21,391 nt of DNA from JBJXHG01 sp046160865 (GCA_046160865.1 JBJXHG010000033.1:1-21391), one strand, 5' to 3'; positions 1 through 8,478 are shown, numbered from the stretch's first letter. Notes: a model not told the origin generated them from the letters alone. Numbers and translations are program-made.

Positions 1-323
1 ACATCGGGCCCTCGTACGCGGCCTTCGCGTTCCTCGTCAAAGGCGACGCGCGCTCGATCGGCGGTGTTGCGAACGGCGACGGCGTGCGCTGCGTCGATGG
101 AGCGATGATCCGCTTCGGTGCGCACCACGCCGGCACGCTGAACGCGCCGATCGGCAGTTGGACGTATCCGAACTCCGCACAGACGACCGCCGTCGGCATC
201 TCGACCGCGCAAGCGCCGGCGCAGACGGCGTACTACCAGCTCGTCTACCGCAACGCCGTCGCCGGCTTCTGTTCGAGCGGCACGATCAACTGGACGAATG
301 CCGTCGAGGTCGCGTGGCCGTAG
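1..323 (+). CDS. C-terminal fragment of a secreted protein with the Cys-rich planctomycete-type C-terminal module
   Basis: The gene is cut by the left window edge; the open frame runs from base 3 to a TAG at 321-323, giving about 106 residues. It matches the last part of the two intact paralogs at 4218-5927 and 5932-7653 point by point: GDGVRC followed by DGAMIRFG (there DGALVRFG), a YYQLVYR motif (there FYQAIYR and YYQALYR), a Cys in GFCSSG, and a terminal strand NWTNAVEVAW (there LTNALEIVW). The two cysteines of this half of the module are conserved. The N-terminal part is outside the window, so whether it also carries propeller repeats is unknown. The function of the module is not established; from its place at the extreme C-terminus of exported proteins it could be a surface-attachment or sorting domain, which is inference. 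Confidence 0.85.
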   Translation, partial: IGPSYAAFAFLVKGDARSIGGVANGDGVRCVDGAMIRFGAHHAGTLNAPIGSWTYPNSAQTTAVGISTAQAPAQTAYYQLVYRNAVAGFCSSGTINWTNAVEVAWP

Positions 324-366
324 TGCGCGGGGGTATGTCAGTCCCGTCTGAATAGAACGGATCACT

Positions 367-382
367 CGCGGAGCGCTCCGCG
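367..382. terminator. Terminator-like palindrome between convergent genes
   Basis: A perfect 16-bp palindrome, CGCGGAGCGCTCCGCG, lies in the convergent gap between the gene ending at 323 (+) and the one ending at 453 (-). It can form a 6-bp GC stem with a 4-nt loop on either strand. There is no U-tract, so intrinsic termination is only plausible. A second GC-rich inverted repeat lies nearby at about 421-450. Confidence 0.35.
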
Positions 383-452
383 CGCCTCGCCTCGGCGGAT
401 CGATCGAGCACTTGCGCGTCCGTGCACGCGTGCCGCGCGAGCGCGCGTGCCG

Positions 453-800
453 TCAACGATCGCCGCGCTTGCTCGTCAGCGCGCGCGTGACGATCGGCGC
501 GACGAGCCCGCCCGCGACGAGCACGATCGCGACGATCGCGGCAATGCGTAGCAGGACCGATCCGTTGCGCGGCGTGCTCCACACGAAGAAGCCGATCGCC
601 GCGGCGCCGAAGCATACGAGGCCGAGCATCAGCACCCAGCCTTCCTTGAACCACAGACGCGTGTCGCGCCGCGCCGTCACGCCGTCATCGTCGAGCACCC
701 AGCCGCGCGGCAGCGCGTCGCGGATCTCGCGCGGCGTCGGTGGACGATGTCCGGGGCCGACGCGCGCGAGATCGATGAGTTCGGTGACGGGGACTCGCAT
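453..800 (-). CDS. Small two-helix membrane protein downstream of gatB
   Basis: A 115-aa protein of unknown function. The first 50 residues are soluble and include a Pro-rich stretch (GPGHRPPTPREI). Two hydrophobic segments follow, at about residues 52-74 (WVLMLGLVCFGAAAIGFFVW) and 82-104 (VLLRIAAIVAIVLVAGG), and then a short basic tail. The ATG lies 21 bp after the gatB stop on the same strand, so it is probably the last gene of the gatCAB transcript. There is no clear Shine-Dalgarno sequence before the ATG. I do not recognise a family. The overall shape, a short cytosolic head and a helical hairpin, could suit a small inner-membrane accessory protein, but no function can be read from it. 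Confidence 0.7.
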   Translation of the reverse strand: MRVPVTELIDLARVGPGHRPPTPREIRDALPRGWVLDDDGVTARRDTRLWFKEGWVLMLGLVCFGAAAIGFFVWSTPRNGSVLLRIAAIVAIVLVAGGLVAPIVTRALTSKRGDR

Positions 801-821
801 GCGCGACTTATTCGACGTCGT

Positions 822-2297
822 TCACGGCATCGCCTGAATCAGCCGCAGCAGCGTGTCCTTCACGAGCTGCGGATTCGCGCTGCCTTTCGACGCCTTCATC
901 ACCGGACCGAGCAATGCATTGAGCGCTTGCTCCTTGCCCGCTTTCACGTCGGCGATGATCTTGTCCTTGCCCGCGAGAGCGTCGCGGCACCAGCCCTCGA
1001 TCTGGCCGGCATCCTGCACTTGCGCGAGCCCGAGCTCGTCGATGAGCTGCGTCGCGCGCTTGCCCGTCTTGACCATCTCGCGCAGGAGCTTGCGGCCCGA
1101 CGGCACGTTGAGCGTGCCCTTCTCGAGCAACGCGAGCACTTCCGCGAGATCGCTCGGCTTGAACAGGAGCTCGTCGATCGACGTCACGCCCGACTCGGGA
1201 TCGGAGAACAGGCGCAGCAATTCGTTGCCGATCCAGTTCGCCGCGTCCTTCGGCCGTCCCGAGAGACGCGCGGTCGCTTCGAAGTAGTCCGCCACCGCGC
1301 GCTCCGACGTCAGCACGCCGGCGTCGTAGGTCGAGAGACCGAGGTCCTCGTGATAGCGCTTGCGGCGTGCCGCCGGCAGCTCGGGGACGGAACCGCGCTC
1401 GCCGTCGACGAACGCGCTGCTCACGTGGATCGGCGGGAGATCGGGCTCGGCGAAGTAGCGGTAGTCGTGCGCGCTCTCCTTGCTCCGCATCGTGCGCGTG
1501 ACACCCTTCGCCGGATCCCAGAGCCTCGTTTCTTGCACCGGGAATTGCGCGGGATCGCCGGACTCGTACGCATCCACTTGGCGGCGGATCTCGTGCTCGA
1601 TCGCCTGCTCGACGTAGCGGAACGAGTTCAGGTTCTTGATCTCGACCTTCGTGCGCCACGGTTCGCCGGGCGGGTGCACGGAGATGTTGACGTCGCAGCG
1701 CAGCTCGCCCTTTTCCATGTCGCAGCCGGACGCGCCGACGTACTGCAAGATCTCCTTGAGCGCGGTCAGGTACTCGTGCGCTTCCGCCGCGCTCGCGATG
1801 TCCGCTTCGGTGACCGACTCGATCAGCGGCACGCCCGAGCGGTTCAAGTCGACGAGCGTGTGCGAGCCGCGATCGTGGATCGCCTTGCCCGCATCCTCTT
1901 CCATGTGGATGCGCGTCAGGCGCACGAACTTGCCGGACGCGAGCTGCAGGCCGCCGCCGGCGCAATACGGCTGGTCGTACTGCGAGATCTGATAACCCTT
2001 CGGCAGATCGCAGTAGAAGTAGTTCTTGCGGTCGAACTTGCTCGTCGGCGCGACCTTGGCGCCGAGCGCGAGCGCGGTGCGCACGGCGAGGCGCAGCGCT
2101 TCGCGGTTGAGCACCGGCAACGCGCCGGGTTGTCCCGTGCAGCGCGCGCAGGTCAGCGAGTTCGGCGTCGCGCCGAATCGATACGCGCATCCGCAGAAGA
2201 GCTTCGTCTGCGTCGCGAGCTGGCAGTGCACCTCGAGCCCGATCACCGGGATCCAGCGCACGCCGGTCTTCGGGGAGACGTAGCCGACGTCGGCCAT
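822..2297 (-). CDS. gatB: Asp/Glu-tRNA(Asn/Gln) amidotransferase subunit B
   Basis: GatB (491 aa, usual length) binds the mischarged Glu-tRNA(Gln) or Asp-tRNA(Asn) and phosphorylates the aminoacyl side chain with ATP; ammonia from GatA then completes the amide. Diagnostic parts: the N-terminal core (IPVIGLEVHCQL), a Zn-binding set of four cysteines at about 35, 37, 50 and 53 (FCGC...CARC), DLPKGYQISQYDQP at 97-110, the metal and phosphorylation-site motif HMEEDAGK at 131-138, LVDLNRSGVPLIE at 148-160, and a C-terminal YqeY-like tail domain ending with GSANPQLVKDTLLRLI. The ATG is 32 bp after the gatA stop. A TTG overlapping that stop (TTGA) is an in-frame alternative start 13 codons upstream, but the ATG fits the family. 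It is the third gene of a gatC-gatA-gatB operon. Confidence 0.97.
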   Translation of the reverse strand: MADVGYVSPKTGVRWIPVIGLEVHCQLATQTKLFCGCAYRFGATPNSLTCARCTGQPGALPVLNREALRLAVRTALALGAKVAPTSKFDRKNYFYCDLPKGYQISQYDQPYCAGGGLQLASGKFVRLTRIHMEEDAGKAIHDRGSHTLVDLNRSGVPLIESVTEADIASAAEAHEYLTALKEILQYVGASGCDMEKGELRCDVNISVHPPGEPWRTKVEIKNLNSFRYVEQAIEHEIRRQVDAYESGDPAQFPVQETRLWDPAKGVTRTMRSKESAHDYRYFAEPDLPPIHVSSAFVDGERGSVPELPAARRKRYHEDLGLSTYDAGVLTSERAVADYFEATARLSGRPKDAANWIGNELLRLFSDPESGVTSIDELLFKPSDLAEVLALLEKGTLNVPSGRKLLREMVKTGKRATQLIDELGLAQVQDAGQIEGWCRDALAGKDKIIADVKAGKEQALNALLGPVMKASKGSANPQLVKDTLLRLIQAMP

Positions 2298-2329
2298 CTT
2301 CGCGGTCGTGGTGGGCGTCGTGGGTGTGC

Positions 2330-3841
2330 TCAAGCTCGTGCTCCCTGCTTGGCGCGCGCGTCCGCGACCGGAGGTCGCGCCATGTGGAACTCGGTCGCAG
2401 ACTCGAACGCGCGCGCGACGCGCAAGAGACGCGCGTCGCTGCGATACGGCGCGGCGATCTGCAGTCCGACGGGGAGCCGCGTGCCGCGCTCGTCGACGAA
2501 TCCGCACGGCAGCGACATGCCCGGGATGCCGGCGAGGCTGATCGGAACCGTGAGCACGTCGGACAAGTACATCGCGAGCGGATCGGCGGACTTCTCGCCG
2601 ATTCGGAACGCGACGTCGGGCGTCGTCGGTCCCGCGATGACGTCGACTTCTGCGAACGCTTGCTCGAAGTCGCGCGCGATCAAGCGGCGCACCTTCAGCG
2701 CACGCCCGTACCACGCGTCGTAGTAGCCGGCCGACAGCACGTACGTGCCGAGCAGGATGCGGCGCTTCACCTCGGCGCCGAAACCGTGCTCGCGCGTAGC
2801 GGCGAACATGCCCTGCAAGCTGCCGTTGCCGTCCGTGCGCGCGCCGTAGCGCACGCCGTCGTAGCGCGCGAGGTTGCTCGAAGCCTCCGCGGTCGCGACG
2901 ACGTAATAGGTGGGGATCGCGTAGCTCGTGTGCGGCAAGCTGACGGGCACGAGCTCGGCGCCGAGACCCTTCAACGTCGCGAGCGCGCGCTCCACCTCGC
3001 CGCGGATGCGCGCGTCGAGCGCTTCGGGGAAGAACTCGTGCGGAACGCCGATGCGCAAGCCGTCGAGGCGCGCGGCGTCGCGCGGCACTTCGGGCGCGAG
3101 CGGCGGCTCGTCGAGGCACGTCGAATCGAACGCGTCCGCTCCCGACATCACCTGGAGCACGCGCTCGACGTCGCGCACGCTGCGCGCGAACGGGCTCACT
3201 TGGTCGAGCGAGCTGCCGAACGCGATCAGCCCGTAGCGCGAGATGCGTCCGTACGTCGGCTTGAAGCCGTAGATGCCGCACAAGGCCGCCGGTTGCCGCA
3301 CGGAGCCGCCGGTGTCGGATCCGAGCGCGATCGTCACGAGTCCCGCCGCGACGGCGACCGCGCTGCCCGAAGACGAGCCGCCCGGAATGCGCGCCGTGTC
3401 CCACGGGTTCTTCGTCGGACCGAAGGCCGAGTTCTCCGACGAGCTGCCCATCGCGAACTCGTCCATGTTCGTCGTGCCGACGACGACGGCACCCGCGTCG
3501 AGCAAGCGCTGCACGAACGTCGCCGTGTACGGCGGTCGATAGCCCGCGAGGATCTTGCTGCCGCAATTCGCTTCGTACCCCGCGAGGCACATGTTCGCCT
3601 TGATCGCGATCGGCACGCCGAACAGCGGACCGGGCTCTGCGCCCGAGCGCCGCTCGCGATCGAGCGAGCGTGCGCGCGCGAGCGCTTGCTCACGCTCGAC
3701 GGACAAAAACGCGGTGAGCTTCGGCTCGGCCGCGTCGATGCGCGCGAGCGCGCGCGCCGTCGCGTCCTCGGCCGTGAGCTCTCCCGTGACGATCGCGTCG
3801 CGCAAAGCCACAGCATCGAGCGCTTCGTACTCGCGCGTCAT
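2330..3841 (-). CDS. gatA: Asp/Glu-tRNA(Asn/Gln) amidotransferase subunit A (amidase)
   Basis: GatA (503 aa) hydrolyses glutamine and passes the ammonia to GatB. It is an amidase-signature protein. The Ser-cisSer-Lys triad is visible as Lys81 (in VPIAIKANM), Ser156 (in IPGGSSSGSA) and Ser180 (in GSDTGGSVRQPA), with the 75- and 24-residue spacings of the family. The N-terminal helices (LRDAIVTGELTAEDAT), TTNMDEFAMGSS and the C-terminal PCGFVDERGTRLPVGLQI segment are all typical. The start ATG overlaps the gatC stop as ATGA, and a GGAGG lies a few bases upstream inside gatC, so translation is coupled to gatC. The reading frame is complete with no missing catalytic residue. Confidence 0.98.
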   Translation of the reverse strand: MTREYEALDAVALRDAIVTGELTAEDATARALARIDAAEPKLTAFLSVEREQALARARSLDRERRSGAEPGPLFGVPIAIKANMCLAGYEANCGSKILAGYRPPYTATFVQRLLDAGAVVVGTTNMDEFAMGSSSENSAFGPTKNPWDTARIPGGSSSGSAVAVAAGLVTIALGSDTGGSVRQPAALCGIYGFKPTYGRISRYGLIAFGSSLDQVSPFARSVRDVERVLQVMSGADAFDSTCLDEPPLAPEVPRDAARLDGLRIGVPHEFFPEALDARIRGEVERALATLKGLGAELVPVSLPHTSYAIPTYYVVATAEASSNLARYDGVRYGARTDGNGSLQGMFAATREHGFGAEVKRRILLGTYVLSAGYYDAWYGRALKVRRLIARDFEQAFAEVDVIAGPTTPDVAFRIGEKSADPLAMYLSDVLTVPISLAGIPGMSLPCGFVDERGTRLPVGLQIAAPYRSDARLLRVARAFESATEFHMARPPVADARAKQGARA

Positions 3842-4149
3842 TCCTCGCCTCCGACGGTTTTCGGCACGCCATAGAACTCGCCTTCGCGCTGCGGCGCGTT
3901 CGCGAGCACGCTCTCGAGCGCGAGCGACGGCTCGGGCCGGTCTTCGCGCAAGACGTTCGACGACTGCGAGGGCCCGGTCATCGGCTCGACGCCCTCGACG
4001 TCGAGTTCGGAGAGCACCTGGAACTGCGCGAGGATGCGCTCGAACTGCGCCGCGAGGTCGGCCGCTTCGCGGTCGTCGATCGAAAGACGCGCGAGCGCCG
4101 CGACTCGGCGCACGGTCTCGAGGCTGGAATCGCCGGTGGAGGAGGACAT
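3838..4149 (-). CDS. gatC: Asp/Glu-tRNA(Asn/Gln) amidotransferase subunit C
   Basis: GatC (103 aa) is the small belt subunit that wraps around and stabilises the GatA-GatB pair. The N-terminal helices (LETVRRVAALARLSIDDREAADLAAQFERILAQFQVL), the ELDVEGVEPM turn, LREDRPEPSL and the final NAPQREGEFYGVPKTV are characteristic. It is the first gene of the gatCAB operon. Only 68 bp separate its ATG from the stop of the upstream same-strand gene at 4218. A TAGAAT hexamer on the minus strand (4164-4159) ends 9 nt before the ATG and could be a -10 box of a nearly leaderless transcript, but no -35 is visible, so read-through from upstream is equally possible. Confidence 0.95.
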   Translation of the reverse strand: MSSSTGDSSLETVRRVAALARLSIDDREAADLAAQFERILAQFQVLSELDVEGVEPMTGPSQSSNVLREDRPEPSLALESVLANAPQREGEFYGVPKTVGGEE

Positions 4150-4217
4150 GGGCGGCGGATTCTACGCCGCGTGCGTGCGTGATTCTCGTGCGGCGGCGAG
4201 CGACGATCCGCGCCGGC

Positions 4218-4724
4218 TCAGTTCCAAACGATCTCGAGCGCGTTCGTGAGATTGAATCGGCCTGGATTGCAGAACGTCGCGGACGTGTCGCGGTAGATCG
4301 CCTGGTAGAAGCGCGTGACTCCGCTGCCGGGCGTCACGCCGCTGACGCTCGAGACCGGCTGCGTGAGCCCGAGCAGCGCGAGCGGATACAGGATCGCTCC
4401 GCCGGCCGCGTTCTGGCGCCCGAAACGCACGAGCGCGCCGTCGGCGCAACGCACGCCGTCGCCGACCGCGCTGCCGCTCGCGACGCTGGCCGTGCCGGAG
4501 AAGAACATCGAGAAGGCGCTCGGTGTTTGCAGGACAGTGTGCAAGCGCAACGTGTCCGGATTCGTCGTCCCCGACGCGAAGAGCCGCGCACCGCTCGGCT
4601 CGAACGAGTTCGCGCAGCCGTGCCCTGGAGCGCCGCTCGGATTCGGCACGGTGAGCGGCGGCGCGCACGGACACGGAGTAGCGAGCGACCCGTCCCCGAA
4701 GCAGAACGGCGTGCCGGCCGGGCT
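4218..4724 (-). repeat. Direct-repeat copy 1: C-terminal module coding sequence (pairs with 5932-6435)
   Basis: The DNA coding for the Cys-rich module of paralog A is closely similar to 5932-6435 in paralog B. For example, both contain GTTCGCGCAGCCGTG followed within about 12 bases by GCGCCGCTCGGATTCGG. The similarity marks a tandem gene duplication, or ongoing gene conversion confined to this module, because the propeller halves are much more divergent. Confidence 0.75.
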
Positions 4725-5927
4725 GCAGTGCTTCCACGCCGCGATGCTGGACGCGACGTCCGAGCCCGCGTGCGTGAATTGGCCGCCGACGTACAGGGCG
4801 GGGCCGAAGCCCGAGCCGTCGTCGAAGCCCTCGAGCGCGCTGACTTGCGCGGGAACTCCGGGCGTCGGCGGGCTGCTGGTGATCCCCGCGCCGAGTGTCG
4901 ACCAGACCGAGCCGTTCCACTTCGCGACACGGTTGGCGGCGACGCTCCCGAGCGACGTGAAGGTGCCCGCGGCATAGAGGGCCGCTCCGCCGCCGTCGTC
5001 GAACACGCACAGCGACTGCACGCGGAACGCCGGGTTCGCGATGAAGGACCAACTCGTGCCGTCGAAGCGCGCGACCGAGTATTGATTGGTGATGTTGCTT
5101 CCGCCCGCCGCATACAGCGCAGCGCCCGTGCCGTCGTCGAAGACCGCGAGCGCCGCGAAGTCGCGCAGGCCGAGCGTGTCGCCGACTCCGGACCACTGGG
5201 ATCCGTTCCAGCGCGCGATGCCCTCGACAGTCATGCCGCCCGCGTTGAAGAAGAAGCCGGCCGCGTACAGATGCTCGCCGTTGCCGTCGTCGAAAAACGC
5301 GAGGGCGCGCACGCCATAGAACGGATACCCCGGGTCTGATCCCACTCCGAGGCCGGTGCCGAGCTGCTCCCAGCCCGCGCCCGTGTAGCGCGCGACGTAG
5401 CCCGCGGGTATGCCGTCCACGAGATTGAAGCGACCGGCCGCGTACAACGATCCGTCGAACGCGAATGCGTAGATGGCCGCGTTGACCGAGCTGCCCAACA
5501 CGGTGAACGTGCCGAGCAGCGCCGGCGTGCTCCCCGCGCGCGCGACGAGACCCTCGTGCTGCGTCGACGCGTTCAGCTGCGCGCTTCCGCCGACGTACAG
5601 GTCGCTCCCGCTCGCGAAGAGCGCCTGCGCGACTGCGGTCGGTGCCGCTCCCGGTGGGAAACCGACATCGATCGCCGACCAGGTGCTGCCGTTCCACGCG
5701 GCGACGGCGTCGGCCGGTACGCCGCCCAGCGAGTGGAACGAGCCACCGGCGGCGAGCACGGCCCCCGTGCCGGGGTCGTAGGTTTCGAGTGCGTAGATCC
5801 TGTCGTTGATCGAGTCCGTCCCGGGCAGCTCGGCGGACGTCGTCCACTCGATGCACTGCGCCGAGAGTGGCAGCGCTGCCGTGGAGATCGTGGCAAGCGC
5901 GAGCGCAACACGGACGGGGGAGCTCAT
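4218..5927 (-). CDS. Secreted seven-repeat (predicted beta-propeller) protein with Cys-rich C-terminal module, paralog A
   Basis: 569 aa. Residues 1-23 are a signal peptide (MSSPVRVALALATISTAALP then LSA, cut before Gln24). Residues 25-401 hold a lone strand CIEW and then seven repeats of about 50 aa (IYALETYDPGTG..., AQALFASGSD..., IYAFAFDGS..., VRALAFFDDG..., FAALAVFDDG..., VQSLCVFDDG..., VSALEGFDDG...), most with LYAAG and IARWNGSQWS-like strands. The last repeat stops at AAWKHC401 without its Trp strand. Residues 402-569 are the Cys-rich module (C409, C419, C421, C438, C494, C553). The ATG was chosen because the signal peptide starts there; the frame is open 35 codons further upstream but that part is not signal-like. 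It starts 4 nt after the stop of paralog B, so the two are probably co-translated. Function is unknown; cell-surface or periplasmic binding is a guess from the fold. Confidence 0.88.
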   Translation of the reverse strand: MSSPVRVALALATISTAALPLSAQCIEWTTSAELPGTDSINDRIYALETYDPGTGAVLAAGGSFHSLGGVPADAVAAWNGSTWSAIDVGFPPGAAPTAVAQALFASGSDLYVGGSAQLNASTQHEGLVARAGSTPALLGTFTVLGSSVNAAIYAFAFDGSLYAAGRFNLVDGIPAGYVARYTGAGWEQLGTGLGVGSDPGYPFYGVRALAFFDDGNGEHLYAAGFFFNAGGMTVEGIARWNGSQWSGVGDTLGLRDFAALAVFDDGTGAALYAAGGSNITNQYSVARFDGTSWSFIANPAFRVQSLCVFDDGGGAALYAAGTFTSLGSVAANRVAKWNGSVWSTLGAGITSSPPTPGVPAQVSALEGFDDGSGFGPALYVGGQFTHAGSDVASSIAAWKHCSPAGTPFCFGDGSLATPCPCAPPLTVPNPSGAPGHGCANSFEPSGARLFASGTTNPDTLRLHTVLQTPSAFSMFFSGTASVASGSAVGDGVRCADGALVRFGRQNAAGGAILYPLALLGLTQPVSSVSGVTPGSGVTRFYQAIYRDTSATFCNPGRFNLTNALEIVWN

Positions 5928-5931
5928 GCGC

Positions 5932-6435
5932 TCACCACACGATCTCGACGCCGCTCGTGAAATTGTAGGTGCCGGCGCTGCAATGTCCCGGCGTCGCGTC
6001 GCGGTAGAGCGCTTGGTAATAGCGCGTCGCACCGCTGCCGGGCGTGACGCCGCTCAACGTCGACAAGGAGAGCGTGAACCCGAGCAAGTGGTTCGGGTAG
6101 ACGATCGTTCCGCCGATCGCATGCTGCGCGCCGAAGCGCACGAGCGCGCCGCCGGCGCAGCGCACTCCGTCGGCGACGGCGATGCCGCTCGACACGTTCG
6201 CCGTGCCGACGATGAACATCGAGTAGCCGCCGGGCGTCTGCTCCTCGCCGCGCAAGCGCACCGAGTCGGGATTCGTCGTGCCCGACGCGAAGAGGCGCGC
6301 GCCACCAAGCTCGAACGAGTTCGCGCAGCCGTGACCAGGCGCGCCGCTCGGATTCGGAACGGTGTACGGCGGCGCGCACGGGCACGCGGTGGCGAGCGAT
6401 CCGTCGCCGAAGCAGTACGAGTTGCCGGCGAGATT
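5932..6435 (-). repeat. Direct-repeat copy 2: C-terminal module coding sequence (pairs with 4218-4724)
   Basis: This is the partner of the copy at 4218-4724. The protein versions agree through GDGSLAT(P/A)CPCAPP, TVPNPSGAPGHGCANSFE, GARLFASGTTNPD, LSGVTPGSG-like and YQALYRD-like stretches. Confidence 0.75.
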
Positions 6436-7653
6436 GCAGCGGCGCCACGCGGCGAAGTTCAGCGCGGCGTCGCCACCCGCGCCGCTGAATTGACCGCCAG
6501 CGTAGAGCGCCGTACCGAACCCGAGCCCGTCGTCGTAGCTCTCGAGCGCGGTGACGGTCGCGGATCCGATCAATCCGGCGCCGAGGGCCGACCACGAGCT
6601 GCCGTTCCACTTCGCGACGTTGTTCGCGCCGACGCCCGCAATCGTCGCGAATGCGCCGCTCGCGTACAGCGTGGCTCCCGTGCCGTCGTCGAAGACCTCG
6701 AGCGCGAGCACCGGACCATTCGTCGCGCCGACCGTCGACCATGCGACGCCGTTCCAACGCGCGACGATTCCGCCGCTGGTCTGCGTGCCCGCCGCGTACA
6801 ACGCGCGTCCCGAGCCGTCGTCGTGCACCGCGAACGCGCGGCAGCTCGTCATGCCGTCCGGAATTCCGACGCTCGACCACGCGCTTCCGCTCCAGCGCGC
6901 GATCTTCGGACGCAGAACACCGCCGGCATAGTTGAACGTGCCGCCGGCGTAGAGCTGCACGCCGCTGCCGTCGTCGAACGGCTCGAGCGCGTACACCCGC
7001 GCCGCGAGTGTGAAGCCGCCGTCCGGGACGACCTCGACTCCCTGACCGAGCGACATCCACGCATCGCCGTCGCGCCGTGCGATCGAGTTCACGGTCGTGG
7101 TCTCCGTCCCGCGGAATCGTCCACCGACGTGCAACCTCGGACCCGAGCCGCCGTCGAACATCGCGAACGCGTGCATCTCGGCCGCCTCATCTTCGTCGAC
7201 GAGATAGAGCCGGCCGGGAACGAGGCTCGCGGCGCCGCCTTGCTGGATGCGCGAGACGAAGCCCGCCGGTGGAAACAAGAAGTCGTCAGCACCCACACCG
7301 GCGAGGTACAGCTCCGTTCCACTCGCGAACAGCGCCTGCACGCGGAACCACGTCGGGTCCGGCGCGGGGACGCCCGCCGAGACGGCGGACCACGACGTGC
7401 CACTCCACCTCGCGAGTTTGTTCACGCTCGTGGTGCCGGCATGCAGGAATCCGCCGGCGGCATAGAGCTCGGGGCCGCTCCCGTTGTCGAACACGGCGAA
7501 CGAGTCGATTTGTGGCGGAGCGGAACCCGCGACGCCGGGCGTTTGTTGTGCGTTCGTCCAGTCGATGCACTGCGCGCACGCCGGCGAGACGAAGATGCAC
7601 GGCGCGAGCAACGTGCACGTCAGGGATCCGAGGACTTTCATGAGGACTTTCAT
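5932..7653 (-). CDS. Secreted seven-repeat (predicted beta-propeller) protein with Cys-rich C-terminal module, paralog B
   Basis: 573 aa, first of the tandem pair. The signal peptide ends SPACA, cut before Gln28. The mature start QCIDW supplies a lone Trp strand. Seven repeats follow (IDSFAVFDNG..., VQALFASGTE..., MHAFAMFDGG..., VYALEPFDDG..., CRAFAVHDDG..., VLALEVFDDG..., VTALESYDDG...) up to AAWRRC406, again lacking the final Trp strand. Residues 407-573 are the Cys-rich module (C414, C424, C426, C443, C499, C558). Repeat 2 is degenerate in both A and B (ALFASG in place of the DDGSG loop), so the pair shares a specific ancestor. The ATG at 7653 was chosen because GGAGAG sits 8 nt upstream; a second ATG four codons in (7641) and one further upstream are alternatives. 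The ligand and function are unknown. Confidence 0.88.
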   Translation of the reverse strand: MKVLMKVLGSLTCTLLAPCIFVSPACAQCIDWTNAQQTPGVAGSAPPQIDSFAVFDNGSGPELYAAGGFLHAGTTSVNKLARWSGTSWSAVSAGVPAPDPTWFRVQALFASGTELYLAGVGADDFLFPPAGFVSRIQQGGAASLVPGRLYLVDEDEAAEMHAFAMFDGGSGPRLHVGGRFRGTETTTVNSIARRDGDAWMSLGQGVEVVPDGGFTLAARVYALEPFDDGSGVQLYAGGTFNYAGGVLRPKIARWSGSAWSSVGIPDGMTSCRAFAVHDDGSGRALYAAGTQTSGGIVARWNGVAWSTVGATNGPVLALEVFDDGTGATLYASGAFATIAGVGANNVAKWNGSSWSALGAGLIGSATVTALESYDDGLGFGTALYAGGQFSGAGGDAALNFAAWRRCNLAGNSYCFGDGSLATACPCAPPYTVPNPSGAPGHGCANSFELGGARLFASGTTNPDSVRLRGEEQTPGGYSMFIVGTANVSSGIAVADGVRCAGGALVRFGAQHAIGGTIVYPNHLLGFTLSLSTLSGVTPGSGATRYYQALYRDATPGHCSAGTYNFTSGVEIVW

Positions 7654-7661
7654 TTGGAAGG

Positions 7662-7667
7662 CTCTCC
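7662..7667 (-). promoter_or_regulatory. Shine-Dalgarno deciding the start of paralog B
   Basis: GGAGAG on the minus strand, 8 nt before the ATG at 7653. It favours this ATG over the in-frame ATG at 7641 and the one six codons upstream. Confidence 0.55.
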
Positions 7668-7866
7668 ACATCGTAGGCGACGCGCGTCGCGTCCGGCTCC
7701 GACGAGTCGTGCCGGGCGTCGAATCCGGTTCGAGTTCGATCGTTTTTCCTGGGGCACCGTAGCGGATGGTCGCCGGCGAGTGCGGTAGCGTGCCGCGCAC
7801 TCATCGTTCGCGGCCGAGTCGCGCCTCTTCTCCTCGCTGCGCGGCTGAACTAACGTTGGCGATGTC

Positions 7867-8478
7867 GTGACCATCGCCAGCGTTCTCCTCGCCGTCGTGT
7901 CGGACGCGTCTCCGACCACCGATTGGACGTCGGTCGGGCTCGTCGCGTGCATCGTCGGCGCGTTCCTGCTCGGCAATGCGGTGCTCTTCCGTCGGCCCGA
8001 GATCGAGGTGCAAGAGCTGCTCGGACGCGGCGGCGAGCTCGCGAGCGTGCGCGAGCAGCTCTTCCAGCGCGCGCAGATAGCGGTCGGCTTCTTCGAGCTC
8101 GTGCTGGGTTTCGGACTGCAGATCGCGGGACGCTTGCACCCGTCGCCGCCCGACGCGGAGACTTTGCCCGCGGCGTGGATCGGCGCCGTCGTGCTGCTCA
8201 CGGCGATCGCGTTGTCGCTCTCGTGGGTGTGGTCGGCACGCCGGCTGCGCCGTGCCGTGCGCGCGGAGCTCGTCGCGCACGGACGCGATCTCGAGAGCGA
8301 TGTGCGACTCGCGCGCGAGCTCGGTCTCTTGTTCGGTGTCGAAAGTCAGCCCGACGACACGATCGCGACGTACGCCGAGCGGTTGCGGGTGAAGATCGGA
8401 TTGCCGCCGCGCGCGCGCCGCGCACAGCCATTCGCGCGCGAGGCGGCGTTCGACTCGGAGAGCGTCGAGCTCCCGTAG
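7867..8478 (+). CDS. Putative three-helix membrane protein, unknown function
   Basis: 203 aa from a GTG start (VTIASVLLAVV) to a TAG. Hydrophobic segments lie at about residues 23-41 (VGLVACIVGAFLLGNAVLF), 71-90 (IAVGFFELVLGFGLQIAGRL) and 102-122 (AWIGAVVLLTAIALSLSWVW). Between the first two lies a charged stretch (RRPEIEVQELLGRGGELASVREQLFQ), and after the third a long helical cytosolic tail rich in Arg and Glu. I recognise no family. The start is uncertain: no strong Shine-Dalgarno is seen, and an ATG five bases upstream is out of frame. It is divergent from the tandem secreted paralogs (213-bp gap), and an inverted-repeat element begins at the base directly after its stop codon. Confidence 0.65.
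   Translation: MTIASVLLAVVSDASPTTDWTSVGLVACIVGAFLLGNAVLFRRPEIEVQELLGRGGELASVREQLFQRAQIAVGFFELVLGFGLQIAGRLHPSPPDAETLPAAWIGAVVLLTAIALSLSWVWSARRLRRAVRAELVAHGRDLESDVRLARELGLLFGVESQPDDTIATYAERLRVKIGLPPRARRAQPFAREAAFDSESVELP

Noticed and set aside
747..2723. Long plus-strand open frame opposite gatB/gatA
   Set aside because: Arg/Ala-rich composition with no domain. It is an antisense shadow of clear gatB and gatA genes in GC-rich DNA.
822..3590. One long minus-strand frame that could suggest a fusion protein ending in GatB
   Set aside because: The part upstream of 2297 is an out-of-frame reading of gatA (Arg-rich, no motifs), while the true gatA frame ends at 2330.
4159..4164. TAGAAT as the promoter of gatC
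   Set aside because: No -35 element at the right distance and very close to the ATG; kept only as a remark under gatC.
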